A program made the translations under genes and the position numbers. Positions 16,901 to 25,003 of a DNA stretch of 55,595 bases are shown here, piece after piece. The notes under the pieces are model-generated. The model ran no database searches. It was given only the letters and a program-made list of their open reading frames with translations, and was not told where the DNA came from. The DNA comes from Paenibacillus ferrarius (lineage in GTDB: Bacteria > Bacillota > Bacilli > Paenibacillales > NBRC-103111): positions 36,969-92,563 of the forward strand of contig NZ_MBTG01000027.1 of the NCBI RefSeq assembly GCF_002027705.1. The letters are read 5' to 3'. Each line of letters begins with the position of its first letter. Position 1 is the stretch's first letter.

Positions 16901-17105
16901 GCCCATGGCTATTATGGGAGGCAGCTTATGGCGACCGATGGCCGTCGTCATTATCTCAGGGCTTATTGTCTCCACGCTGCTCACGCTCATTATCGTCCCT
17001 GCCTTCTATCTCCGGCTGGCCCTGTGGAGGGATAACCGCAAGCTGAAGCGCAATAAGGCGGCAACGACAAACCTTCCTGCTCAGGGCAAAACTACTTCTC
17101 TATAG
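13989..17105 (+). CDS. RND multidrug/lipid efflux pump (AcrB/SwrC-like)
   Basis: A 1038-residue RND transporter with one N-terminal membrane helix, a large outer loop (about residues 35-330), a helix bundle, a second outer loop and a final bundle. The proton-relay helix has VLGILVDDAIVVNDNIER (about residues 392-409), and the start keeps the QRENPEITV segment after the first helix, typical of AcrB/SwrC-type pumps. TTG 13989 follows AGAAGGAGG. In Firmicutes such pumps (for example SwrC/YerP in Bacillus subtilis) export surfactin-like lipopeptides and other amphiphiles; the substrate here cannot be told. It is complete with no visible damage, and is in one operon with the adaptor and a secreted protein. 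Confidence 0.92.
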   Translation: MIAKLIKYQKITLLFFVVLVLLGTFSFLSLSQRENPEITVSMATVKTIYPGASPEKVEQLVTKPLEEKIREMESIKSIDSTSSTNVSFITVEMQAGADNKRAWDTLRQKVQSAQDKLPAEAHQPEINDDLAKTSAQIIHMVVENPSELESLRPISETWKDQLRTVAGVSDVEIVGLPDQEVKVILNKEKLESLQLPWTLVMQALTTAHDRTPIGNVTANNNNAYVQLTGEWKSAKDIADTVVYRPAGQGNSLSIKDVAEVKVGPQKTEEEVFYNGKPAIDVVIYPAKGENIPSLQVGIDAKVSELQAQLPSHVTMVSLFTQKENVDHLFADLSREMLIGMGAVLVVCILGLTFGTSIIVALAIPVSIALGFLPISMTSIDLNQISIVALVIVLGILVDDAIVVNDNIERRLSLGDSPLDASLKGSQEVSISILTATIATAAAFFPLFFLKGNIGDFIKPIPVVVSLTLAASMAMSLTIIPIFRKWSSERSLRKGVSAQNKLPGLLGKPLWHLSEYYEKLIRRLLRKPLLTGMIGLVIGTASYGLLPLLGVQYFPSAERSEFLLDVKMPVSADYKQTADMMKSLSVWAAKQDGVQSVSTYAGRTAPKFYYAENASAGTRTGQLYVKVDESRIHTSKLVADWREQLKRIYPDIELLPRELEQGPPVGAPIAVRISGPDLSELTSLSNQVQTILKSIPGTSNVSDSVGDKTFTMDLQLDQEKARYYGVTEKDLSGTARLATDGIEVSKLQLGNENIPVTLFSEANQMPSNETIGELLVPSQSGQLYPIKQFINVQFDRMITSVQHRNLVRTITVRAYTDGTLPSDIVTELQDQVGKLQKPNAYTIEFAGENADRNDAFSSIGKLSIVVICLIFIIIAIQFYSLSIPFLVMMTVYLAMGGALIGLFVTGAPIGFMALMGFVSLAGIVVRNGIVLVEFIEDARHHGMELYDAIAESGRARLRPILMTSATAIGGLLPMAIMGGSLWRPMAVVIISGLIVSTLLTLIIVPAFYLRLALWRDNRKLKRNKAATTNLPAQGKTTSL

Positions 17106-17140
17106 ATGCCCAACCGATTTTCTTAGGAGGAACAACTATC

Positions 17141-18877
17141 ATGAAAACAATATTCAAGCAAGCGACTTTGAGCTTCGCTTTGGCGTCTTCGCTGCTGATG
17201 TCGGGGATCCCCGCAAACGCGAATGGAGCAGCGGAATCAACAAGCGCCGCTGTATATAAGATGAACGCCGATCTCCATGTTAGAGTACAAGGCGTCTTTA
17301 ATGAAAAGACGACAGGCGGCGTCCGACTCGGCGCAGTGATTCGCATGAACAATACAAGCAACCATACGCTGCGGATACCCGATCATGAGCTCAGAGTAAC
17401 AACGCCGGACGGTTTCGTATACACCTTGCGTCCCAGCAGCACCAACGAACGCGGTATCCAGCCCGATGCGGAGGTGGAGTTGACCTACATGCTCGTCGTC
17501 AACCGCCCAAGTCAAATCAGCATTGCCGAACTTTCGCTCATCGATGTCAATAAAGATGTATATCCAAAGCAGGAAACAGCGATATTCACGGTCCCTATCG
17601 ATGCAATCGTATGGAACGGAAAGCTTGACGGGTTCAAAGATGCGGCGCTGTTGAAAAAATGGGGGGAATCGTTCACGATCCCCACACTCGAATCGCCTCT
17701 TAGCTATCGAACGATAAGCATAAGCACAACCAATTCGAACGACGGTTCCGACTATGTCGTGAAGCTGCTGGCAACGAACCCGTCCGACCGGATCGAAACC
17801 GTTCCCGCGCTGGAGCTGGCCGGCAAAACCAAAACTGACGTTTTTACAGGTCAGCAGGTTGAAGCAAACCCAGTAGCCTTGCAGCCCGGCGAAAGCAAAT
17901 ATGTTCATTTCGCTATCCATACGGAGATGGACGCTGTGCTCGCCAGCCTTAACGTATTGACAACCGAAACCTTCACGCAAGCGGAGACAAATGGCACAGT
18001 CAAATCGTCAAACTTTGGCATCGGCAAGCTGAACATCGATCTGGCGCAAGACAAACCGGATGTTCCCAGCTACGCCTATAACTCACGCATAACCTTCGAT
18101 GCGTGGAATGATGCTATCCATCAGGATCTGGAGGTTGCCCTGACGGAACTCCGCGTCTCGGACAATGCAGACCAAGGAAGCAAGCTTGCGGCAGCCAAAT
18201 TTAAGTTTACGAACAAAGGGTTAACTATGCTTCCGATTCCGGCCCTTCTAACCGAGTTGCAAAGCCCGGCAGGTTACGATTATACAGGGATCAGGCAAAG
18301 CGAAGTTCAGAATTCGATTGCTCCGGGAACGTCATCGGTTGTCAACTATACGTTTGCACTGCCGGTATCGGAGACCGGCGAAACGTTTATGATGAAGCTG
18401 CAGCAGCAGCTAAGCAGGAATTCCGGCAGCCGTCCCGAATCCGCCTACAAATCGACAATCGCCTCCTTGCAGGTCACCCCGCAGGGAAAGGAAGACAGAC
18501 ATAAGATTTCTCTGTATCCGTATACGCTCGACATTAAAGACTATTTATTGACGCAAATAACGTCACCGGATCAGATGATCGCCATTTCCTATACGTACAA
18601 ATTGCAAATGTTTCTGGAACTGAACCGCGATCCGCGGGTGTTGACGGACTCTACATTCTCCAAACTGAAGTTCGAACTGGTCGATCCTTCCGGCAGTATC
18701 CTTGGTTCCCAATCGTTCCCTTTCACAGGCAATGACCGCTTGGTGAACGGTAAGCAAACGTTAACGTTTCAGCATCTGAGAACAGATCAAATCCAAAATA
18801 ACGTGAGCGTTAACGTATATGAATCAATCCTTACCCCATCCGGCGAAGTCAATCGACTGATTACGGTATTGAAATAG
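17141..18877 (+). CDS. Secreted protein of unknown function in the RND operon
   Basis: A 578-residue protein with a clear Sec signal (MKTIFKQATLSFALASSLLM, cleavage probably after ANA near residue 28). The rest is beta-rich with three or four similar stretches in which a positively phrased segment about backbone-type beta sandwich folds recurs (for example FVYTLRPSSTNERGIQPDAEVELTYMLVVN, split here for description, and EVQNSIAPGTSSVVNYTFALP). These look like repeated immunoglobulin-like sandwich domains that bear the pattern 'P-G-x-S/E-x-x-x-x-Y-x-F/H'. No catalytic motif seen. AGGAGG precedes ATG 17141, 35 bases after the pump stop, so it is co-transcribed and probably acts outside the cell with the pump. 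A terminator follows. Confidence 0.7.
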   Translation: MKTIFKQATLSFALASSLLMSGIPANANGAAESTSAAVYKMNADLHVRVQGVFNEKTTGGVRLGAVIRMNNTSNHTLRIPDHELRVTTPDGFVYTLRPSSTNERGIQPDAEVELTYMLVVNRPSQISIAELSLIDVNKDVYPKQETAIFTVPIDAIVWNGKLDGFKDAALLKKWGESFTIPTLESPLSYRTISISTTNSNDGSDYVVKLLATNPSDRIETVPALELAGKTKTDVFTGQQVEANPVALQPGESKYVHFAIHTEMDAVLASLNVLTTETFTQAETNGTVKSSNFGIGKLNIDLAQDKPDVPSYAYNSRITFDAWNDAIHQDLEVALTELRVSDNADQGSKLAAAKFKFTNKGLTMLPIPALLTELQSPAGYDYTGIRQSEVQNSIAPGTSSVVNYTFALPVSETGETFMMKLQQQLSRNSGSRPESAYKSTIASLQVTPQGKEDRHKISLYPYTLDIKDYLLTQITSPDQMIAISYTYKLQMFLELNRDPRVLTDSTFSKLKFELVDPSGSILGSQSFPFTGNDRLVNGKQTLTFQHLRTDQIQNNVSVNVYESILTPSGEVNRLITVLK

Positions 18878-18889
18878 CAAGGTACAAAC

Positions 18890-18934
18890 AAAAAGCCTGG
18901 AAAGAGTGCTGCTTCGCACTTTTCCAGGCTTTTT
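18890..18934. terminator. Bidirectional terminator
   Basis: AAAAGCCTGGAAAgAGTGC pairs with GCACtTTTCCAGGCTTTTT around TGCTTC. It separates the convergent RND operon and the response regulator gene and can stop both. Confidence 0.88.
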
Positions 18935-18936
18935 CC

Positions 18937-19626
18937 TTAAATACGGAAGCGATATCCCGCTCCCCAGATTGTTTCAATGTATTGCGGATTCGACGGGTCC
19001 TGTTCAATCTTCTCCCGCAGCTTGCGGATGTGTACGGTGACCGTGGCAATCTCCCCCATGGCATCCATCCCCCAGAGAAGATCGAACAGCTGCTCTTTGC
19101 TGTACACACGGTTCGGGTTCATCGCCAGATGCGTAAGCAAATCGAATTCTTTGGTTGTGAACACAACTTCCTTCTCATTGACGAAGACGCGGCGCGCTGT
19201 TTTATCAATCATGAGTCCGCGAATACGCACTTCGTCGTTCTTCGTTTCACGCCGTCCCATCAGCCGCTCGTAACGGGCCAAATGAGCTTTCACTCTGGCG
19301 ACCATTTCACTCGGACTAAAAGGCTTAATAATATAATCATCTGCGCCCAGACCCAGGCCGCGGATTTTATCAATGTCTTCTTTTTTGGCAGAAACCATGA
19401 CGATGGGAATATCTTTCTCACTGCGAATGCGCCGGCAAATCTCAAACCCGTCCACCTTCGGCAGCATGAGATCCAGAATAATGAGATCATAGTCAGTCGT
19501 TAATGCTCTTTGGAGTCCCTTGTCACCGCTGATTTCAATATCAACTACGTAACCGCTAATCTCCAAATAATCCCGTTCCAGCTCTGCGATGCTTTGTTCG
19601 TCTTCAATGATTAAGATCCGACTCAT
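18937..19626 (-). CDS. OmpR-family response regulator
   Basis: A 229-residue regulator. The receiver domain (about 1-115) has IIEDE acidic pocket, phospho-acceptor Asp in LIILDLMLPKVDG (about residue 52), VSAKK and KPFSPSE. The C-terminal winged helix (about 130-228) ends in TVTVHIRKLREKIEQDP and ETIWGAGYRF. Its ATG overlaps the histidine kinase stop (ATGA), so the pair is co-translated. It is the last gene of an operon that starts with a secreted protein and an ABC exporter, and probably controls that operon. Confidence 0.92.
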   Translation of the reverse strand: MSRILIIEDEQSIAELERDYLEISGYVVDIEISGDKGLQRALTTDYDLIILDLMLPKVDGFEICRRIRSEKDIPIVMVSAKKEDIDKIRGLGLGADDYIIKPFSPSEMVARVKAHLARYERLMGRRETKNDEVRIRGLMIDKTARRVFVNEKEVVFTTKEFDLLTHLAMNPNRVYSKEQLFDLLWGMDAMGEIATVTVHIRKLREKIEQDPSNPQYIETIWGAGYRFRI

Positions 19627-21104
19627 GCTTTGCTCTCCTCCTGCTGACTCAGCGGTAAAGCCATGTACACCGTCGTCCCCCGCCCAATCATGCTGGTCGC
19701 GCCGATTCTTCCGCCGTGCTCTTCCATGATTTGTTTGGCGATCGCGAGCCCAAGCCCGCTGCCGCCGGTGGCTGTGTTCCTCGATGGGTCAGCTCGGTAA
19801 AACCGGTCAAAGATATGAGGAAGCGCCTCCTCGGATATGCCTTGACCGCTATCTTTTATTTGGATGACGGCATTGCCGTCAATCTCTCTCAATGTAAGGG
19901 TGATGCGGCAGCTGCCTTCCTCGCTGTATTTGATAGCATTTTCGATGATGTTCAGCAGAACCCTTCGAAGCTTATCCCGGTCCGCCGTTACAAACAACGG
20001 TGATTTCGGCAGCTCGGTAAGTGCAAACTGAACGCCTTTCTTCTCCATATCAAACTGTAATTCCTGCGCGCAATCCTGCACATACTGGCCAAGATCGACG
20101 TTCTCGAATTGAAAGGGCACTTTGCCCAAATCCAGCTTGGAAAATAGAAACAGCTCATCAATGAGGCGATCCATATCAGCCGCTTTATTATAGATGGTCC
20201 GAATATAGCGGTCCAGCTTATCTGGTGAATTCGTCACGCCGTCCATAATGCCTTCGACATAACCCTTGATGGCGGTGACAGGCGTTTTCAAATCATGGGA
20301 AATATTCGATATGAGCTCCTTGCGGTTCTCTTCATATTGCAGCTGAAGCTCCACAGACTTTTTGAGCTTGCGCCGCATTTCTTCAAATGCCGTACTAAGC
20401 TCTCCAATCTCGTCATCGGAATGACGAATGACCTCAAAATCCAGATTGCCTTCTTTAATTTCCTCCGCCGCTCGTTTCAGTGATTTTAGGGGTCGGATAA
20501 TACTGCGTGAAACGAAGTAAGTCAGTACGCCATTGGTCAAAATAAGAATGAGCAGAAACGTAACGATAACGGAATTGGAAAACTGGTGAAGATACTTTTG
20601 AAAAGGACCACCGTCCAAAAACACGAAAACGGAACCTTTGCTCTTATCCGGGAACAAAAAATCCTGTTGTCGAGTTATCCACAGAGAACCTTGATTTCGC
20701 TGAAATTGACCTGACGAGGTTCCGAAGGAAGGCAGCTTCGAGGTGTTCTCAGCTTCCCCTTGTTTAATATAAGGAGAAATGTACGTAATCTCTTTATCTT
20801 TGCGAATAATAAGCCCCATATTGATTTTGTGAAATCTCTCTTCCAAATCCTTGATAAACACGGGATCCAGAAAAGCATTGGGCTCTGTCTCCGTCTTCGC
20901 TTTCATATAAGCGACATTTTCCAGCTCCTGATCCACAACTCGTTTGATCGGATTGCCTTGTGAGAAATCGACTTGAAACCCGGATTTCAAACTGCCGAAT
21001 GTAGCGATGCTGATTAAGATCACGGCTAGCACCGAGAGTACAAGCGGTACGAGCAGCATGGCGATGTAGGAAAGTACCAGCCGTAAACGAATCGACATCC
21101 GCAT
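19623..21104 (-). CDS. Two-component sensor histidine kinase
   Basis: About 493 residues from ATG 21104. Membrane helix 1 (about 7-33), an extracellular sensor domain of about 140 residues, helix 2 (about 178-200), HAMP (SRSIIRPLKSLKRAAEEI), HisKA with phospho-His in NISHDLKTPVTAIKGY (about 280), and an ATP-binding domain with NIIENAIKYS, DSGQGISEE and GGSGLGLAIAKQ. A TTG one codon earlier also opens the frame, but AAGGAGATTTG suits ATG 21104. Its start touches the permease stop (TGATG). The sensor loop has no recognised fold name, so the stimulus is unknown; envelope stress or an exported ligand would fit the neighbours. Confidence 0.9.
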   Translation of the reverse strand: MRMSIRLRLVLSYIAMLLVPLVLSVLAVILISIATFGSLKSGFQVDFSQGNPIKRVVDQELENVAYMKAKTETEPNAFLDPVFIKDLEERFHKINMGLIIRKDKEITYISPYIKQGEAENTSKLPSFGTSSGQFQRNQGSLWITRQQDFLFPDKSKGSVFVFLDGGPFQKYLHQFSNSVIVTFLLILILTNGVLTYFVSRSIIRPLKSLKRAAEEIKEGNLDFEVIRHSDDEIGELSTAFEEMRRKLKKSVELQLQYEENRKELISNISHDLKTPVTAIKGYVEGIMDGVTNSPDKLDRYIRTIYNKAADMDRLIDELFLFSKLDLGKVPFQFENVDLGQYVQDCAQELQFDMEKKGVQFALTELPKSPLFVTADRDKLRRVLLNIIENAIKYSEEGSCRITLTLREIDGNAVIQIKDSGQGISEEALPHIFDRFYRADPSRNTATGGSGLGLAIAKQIMEEHGGRIGATSMIGRGTTVYMALPLSQQEESKA

Positions 21105-21853
21105 CAAATCTCCTTTTTATCGAACAAATAAAAACCTGCTGTAAAAAACAATATACTACACGCCGCTAGAAACATAAAGATAGTGCTGATCTTGCCTATT
21201 GCTATCTGGCTTCCGATCCACAACATATGCCAATCCATATACGCTGTAGGCGAATAGGTGGCAATCTGCGGAATGAAGAAAGCGGCTACTTTAAACGCCA
21301 AATACAAAAGTATGCTGACCGTCAAAGCGGAACTGCTGCTGGAAAAAAATTGCGCGAGAAATACTGCCACAATGCTGAGTACAAGCAAGGGCACAAAAGC
21401 AGCGCCATAGGCGAGAAACCACTTAACGACCGTGTCAAAGCCTCCAAAGTTTTGGAAAAACAACGCGGATATAACGGAAGCTGCCAAGCCTGCCACCAGA
21501 AAAAGCGCAATATACACGCTAAGCGCAATTTGTTTGGAAGCAAACACTTTGAATCGGGTGATAGGCCGCGTGAGCGTGTTTTTCATCGTGCGGTCACCCA
21601 TTTCACCGGAGAAAACATCCGCGGCTCCCATGAAGACGAAGAGCGGAAGGAAAATGCTTGTTAATAGGCCGAGCATCAGAATCGGAAAATCCTGTGAAGC
21701 TATGGCTCCGATCCCAATCCCGCTTTGGAAGCGGGCAAGCAAGAGGCCTGCAAGAACTGGCATCAGCAGCGTAACGGCTAGAAAGAAAATCGTTTTTTTC
21801 TTAGCAGCCATTTTGATTGTTTCATTCCAGACGTTGGCAGTTAAACTAGGCAT
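21104..21853 (-). CDS. ABC-2 type exporter permease
   Basis: About 249 residues from ATG 21853, beginning MPSLTANVWNETIKMAAKKK, with six predicted membrane helices and the ABC-2 pattern GEMGDRTMKNTLTRPITR after the second helix. The frame extends to 21952 inside the ATPase gene, but AGGAGGCTC before ATG 21853 decides the start; it overlaps the ATPase stop by eight bases. It pairs with that ATPase as a full exporter of the NatB/BcrB sort. Bcr-like or YtrB-like roles in envelope stress are possible, substrate unknown. Confidence 0.85.
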   Translation of the reverse strand: MPSLTANVWNETIKMAAKKKTIFFLAVTLLMPVLAGLLLARFQSGIGIGAIASQDFPILMLGLLTSIFLPLFVFMGAADVFSGEMGDRTMKNTLTRPITRFKVFASKQIALSVYIALFLVAGLAASVISALFFQNFGGFDTVVKWFLAYGAAFVPLLVLSIVAVFLAQFFSSSSSALTVSILLYLAFKVAAFFIPQIATYSPTAYMDWHMLWIGSQIAIGKISTIFMFLAACSILFFTAGFYLFDKKEI

Positions 21854-22583
21854 TGGCGGCGAGCCTCCTGACTTCCTTAATTTCGCGCAAATAGGCTTCT
21901 TCCAGCGAAGCACTTCCACTGGATATTTCGGAAACGAGACCTTCGCGAACAAGACGCCCCTGATGGATAATGCCCATCCGGTTGCACATCAGCTCCATTT
22001 CGTGAATGAGATGGCTGGAGATCAGGAAGGTGATCTTGTCTTCCTTCGCCAAATGCATAATGATCTCGCGAATATGAACCATCCCCTCGATGTCCAGACC
22101 GTTCGTCGGCTCATCGAGAATGAGCAGCTCCGGCTTGGACAGCATCGCTGCCGCGAGTCCCAATCGCTGCTTCATCCCAAGGGAATAACCCGCTACCTTT
22201 TCCTTCTGGAAAGCCGCAAGCCCAACAATCTCCAGCACTTCGTCCACACGCTGCTTGCTGATCTGCGGATAAAATCTGGCTGCCAGCTCCAAGTTTTTTC
22301 TGCCGCTCATGTAGTTGTAAGCCTCGGCTGTTTCGATCAGCACGCCAACCTTGGCCATCGCTTGCTCATAGTGTGTGGACACATTGTGGCCGAACAGCTT
22401 CACTTCGCCTTGCTGCGCGCGGGTCAAGCCTGTCATAATCTTCATGACCGTTGTTTTGCCAGCTCCATTGGGTCCGAAGAACCCATAAATATCACCTTGC
22501 TGAACCGTCATATTCACTTGATGAATCCCGCGTGTATTCTTAAACATTTTCGTTAAATTCCTTATTTCTACAATGGCATTCAT
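21846..22583 (-). CDS. ABC exporter ATPase (BcrA/NatA-like)
   Basis: A 245-residue ATP-binding protein starting at ATG 22583 behind AAGGGGGAA. Walker A GPNGAGKTT (about residue 40), signature YSLGMKQRLGLAAA, Walker B LLILDEPTNGLDIEG and H-loop ISSHLIHEME. It closely follows the BcrA pattern of peptide-antibiotic resistance exporters. Encoded directly upstream of its permease and the two-component pair, it may respond to an antimicrobial or envelope-active compound; that is inference from the layout. Confidence 0.88.
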   Translation of the reverse strand: MNAIVEIRNLTKMFKNTRGIHQVNMTVQQGDIYGFFGPNGAGKTTVMKIMTGLTRAQQGEVKLFGHNVSTHYEQAMAKVGVLIETAEAYNYMSGRKNLELAARFYPQISKQRVDEVLEIVGLAAFQKEKVAGYSLGMKQRLGLAAAMLSKPELLILDEPTNGLDIEGMVHIREIIMHLAKEDKITFLISSHLIHEMELMCNRMGIIHQGRLVREGLVSEISSGSASLEEAYLREIKEVRRLAANA

Positions 22584-22648
22584 GCTGCGTTCCCCCTTCA
22601 AAGAAATGAGGAGGTCAACGGATGTTGATGCCCCCTCTCAGATCATAA

Positions 22649-23581
22649 TTATTTGTTGTCGCCCCAGTTTTTGCGGGAATTCTCGTCGAACTTCACGGTT
22701 TCCAGCTTTTTGCCGTTCAAATCAACGGTATCCGGTGTTGTAGAGTTCAAGCTGGACAATGTCATATCGACGCTTAGTACAACGTCATGTGTTTTGCCGC
22801 CAGCATCTTTGCCGGAAATATGAATCTGCGCCGTTTGATTCGTGATGTGGTTATCCGCATCCACACTTGCGTTCATTTCAACCTCATCCATCTTGATATC
22901 AGAAGTTAATTGGGGCAAGCTATTCTTGAGCGTCGTTACGTCAACACCCAGCGTATCAGCTTTAGTCGGCAGTGGACGATCTTTATTATCAGCTGGGCCA
23001 TGTTTGATCACCAGTGAGCCAATCGTGTTCACAACCGGAGAGATTTGGCTGCCTGACAGTTTGAAATGAATATCTTTGGCGTTGCCTGCTTTGGCGTCCA
23101 TCGTGACATAGTTTTTCAGATTGCCCACGAGCGCATCTACCACATTTTCTACTTCACTGATGACTTGCGGGTCTGGTGTGTGGCTGGAACGTTCATGATC
23201 TTTGAACTTGCCCTGCATGCCATCGCCTTCTAACACTTTATACACATCAGAATCGCCTGTTTTGACAATTTGTTTGCCATCTTGGTTGTAGAATTGAAGC
23301 GTTTGCTGCTCTTCGCCGCTTTGCACGGTTACTTCTGCGCTTCCGGCTTGATTCTTGCCGCTGCTTTTGATCGTCGATTTCACATTGAGCAGTTGAGCGC
23401 CATTGTCTTGCAACGATACATTCACTTGGCGGGTTACATTATCCACTTTTGCTGTTTCTTTGAAAGCCGATTTGAAGGCCTCATATCCGGGAGCATCTCC
23501 CACACCTGCATACACCGAAGTCACAAGCATCATGCTGCCTACTGCTACACCAAGTCCCATCATTGCTAATTTCTTATTCAT
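22649..23581 (-). CDS. Secreted protein of unknown function ahead of ABC/two-component operon
   Basis: A 310-residue protein with a Sec signal (MNKKLAMMGLGVAVGSMMLV, cleavage about after VYA, residue 25). The mature part is hydrophilic and beta-rich, with QTLQFYNQDGKQIVKTGDSDVYK near the middle and a paired segment DAKAGNAKDIHFKLSG / NQTAQIHISGKDAGGKTHDV that resembles two copies of a lipoprotein-like beta fold. No Cys lipobox. AGGCAAACAG precedes ATG 23581. It lies 66 bases before the ATPase gene in the same direction, so it is likely the first gene of the operon. I do not recognise a named family. Confidence 0.7.
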   Translation of the reverse strand: MNKKLAMMGLGVAVGSMMLVTSVYAGVGDAPGYEAFKSAFKETAKVDNVTRQVNVSLQDNGAQLLNVKSTIKSSGKNQAGSAEVTVQSGEEQQTLQFYNQDGKQIVKTGDSDVYKVLEGDGMQGKFKDHERSSHTPDPQVISEVENVVDALVGNLKNYVTMDAKAGNAKDIHFKLSGSQISPVVNTIGSLVIKHGPADNKDRPLPTKADTLGVDVTTLKNSLPQLTSDIKMDEVEMNASVDADNHITNQTAQIHISGKDAGGKTHDVVLSVDMTLSSLNSTTPDTVDLNGKKLETVKFDENSRKNWGDNK

Positions 23582-23755
23582 ATCTGTTTGCCTCCGCGTA
23601 TTCGTACGCTCTATCTAATTTGGAAACGTTCCTCGCTTCCATGTATTCATCTTATCCCCCCGATCTTAATTGCCTCTAAAACACCTATTAAACTGGCCTA
23701 AAACAATTCTTAAAATTTTATAAAGTGAGTGACTGTCTCTACTAATAACGCCAAA

Positions 23756-23801
23756 AACACATAGCCACCAAAGACTTATAAGAAAGGTCTTTGGCGGCTA
23801 T
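23756..23801 (-). terminator. Terminator of the ger operon
   Basis: On the minus strand ATAGCCGCCAAAGAC pairs with GTCTTTGGTGGCTAT (one mismatch) and is followed by GTGTTTTTGG. It lies after the GerC-type gene. Confidence 0.75.
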
Positions 23802-23842
23802 AGTTAACTTCTGTAACTTCTGCACATTGAACGAGAACGTTA

Positions 23843-25003
23843 TCAATACTGCGGAGGTTTATCTGTATTCTTCAGCATCCCCGAATGAACGATCTCAACC
23901 TTCACGTGAATATCCCCTAATTCATACGATTCAAAATGCTTCTCCCCGTTGGCAGTCACCTTAGACCACTCTGGGAAATCCTGTCGGTATAAGACATGTT
24001 CCAACTGATACACATCTATCTTCTTTTTCCTTCCCTGTTCAAACGTAGACTTAATCTCCTCGGCAATCTGTTTGTCTATCTGCTTCTGCAAAGCCTGTTC
24101 ATCTATCTTTTCAATAACTTCGGCAATCACAGCCTTACATTTCATGTCGATATCAAATACAAGCGGATCCTCTTTACGCGGTTTAATGCGAGCACTTGGC
24201 TTCTGAATAGTAACCGATTGAACCGCCTTCCCATCCATATAGACGACAAGCGGCGTGCGAGCCGTACTCTTCTCCAACCATCTTGCACCGATGAATTGAT
24301 CTTCGGATAGCCATTCCACCTGCCCTTTTTTGCCTAACGCATAGACACCGCTAACTTCCAATTTAGAATCCGGTTTGTCATTTTTCAACCAAACATCCTT
24401 CCGAATCGCCAAGTTCGGCATCATGAGATTGTAGCCAGGTTCCCTTAACAAAGCAGCAGCTCTATACAATTTGATAGGGCGAATGACGGAACGTTGGCGA
24501 TAATTTTCTACGGGCTGCATCATAATGGAGGACATCGGTGACGTATTAAAAAATGGGATGACTGATAAGATATCCTCTATCCGTTCATCCGTGCTATAAA
24601 CCCATTGTGTAAATCGTGTCTCTCCGAACCTCACAGAACCGTCGGTATATCGGCCTATCCCTTGCTTTAGAGCCTCCTGCGAAAAAAGGTAGGCATTGAC
24701 ATGTCCCCAAAAAACACGCTGCTGGGTCGTTTTGTACAAACGATTGAACGCCTCGCTAACCGTATCCCCCTCCTCATGTCCAACCCAGATCATCGGCGGC
24801 TGCCCGGATTTGCCTCCCTCCTGTTTCGCTACGCTTGCGAAGTCAAACATTTGACCATACATAATATATTTCCCTTTTTGATAATCAAAGCCTAAGGCTG
24901 TCAAATAATTCGTATCCTGGATGGTTTTCATATCCCAGCAGCCAGTCAGGCTTGCAAGAAGCGTGAAACCACCAGCAAGCTTTCCAATCCCTTTCAGCTT
25001 CAT
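23843..25003 (-). CDS. gerAC: Spore germination protein, GerAC-type lipoprotein
   Basis: A 386-residue protein with signal and lipobox LASLTGCWD (Cys about residue 22), followed by MKTIQDTNYLTALGFDY, the conserved start of GerAC subunits. The C-terminal domain with EEIKSTFEQGRKKKIDVYQLEHVLYRQ is also family-typical. Such lipoproteins sit on the outer face of the spore inner membrane as part of the GerA-type nutrient receptor. It overlaps the GerAA-type stop by four bases. Length is normal. Confidence 0.92.
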   Translation of the reverse strand: MKLKGIGKLAGGFTLLASLTGCWDMKTIQDTNYLTALGFDYQKGKYIMYGQMFDFASVAKQEGGKSGQPPMIWVGHEEGDTVSEAFNRLYKTTQQRVFWGHVNAYLFSQEALKQGIGRYTDGSVRFGETRFTQWVYSTDERIEDILSVIPFFNTSPMSSIMMQPVENYRQRSVIRPIKLYRAAALLREPGYNLMMPNLAIRKDVWLKNDKPDSKLEVSGVYALGKKGQVEWLSEDQFIGARWLEKSTARTPLVVYMDGKAVQSVTIQKPSARIKPRKEDPLVFDIDMKCKAVIAEVIEKIDEQALQKQIDKQIAEEIKSTFEQGRKKKIDVYQLEHVLYRQDFPEWSKVTANGEKHFESYELGDIHVKVEIVHSGMLKNTDKPPQY

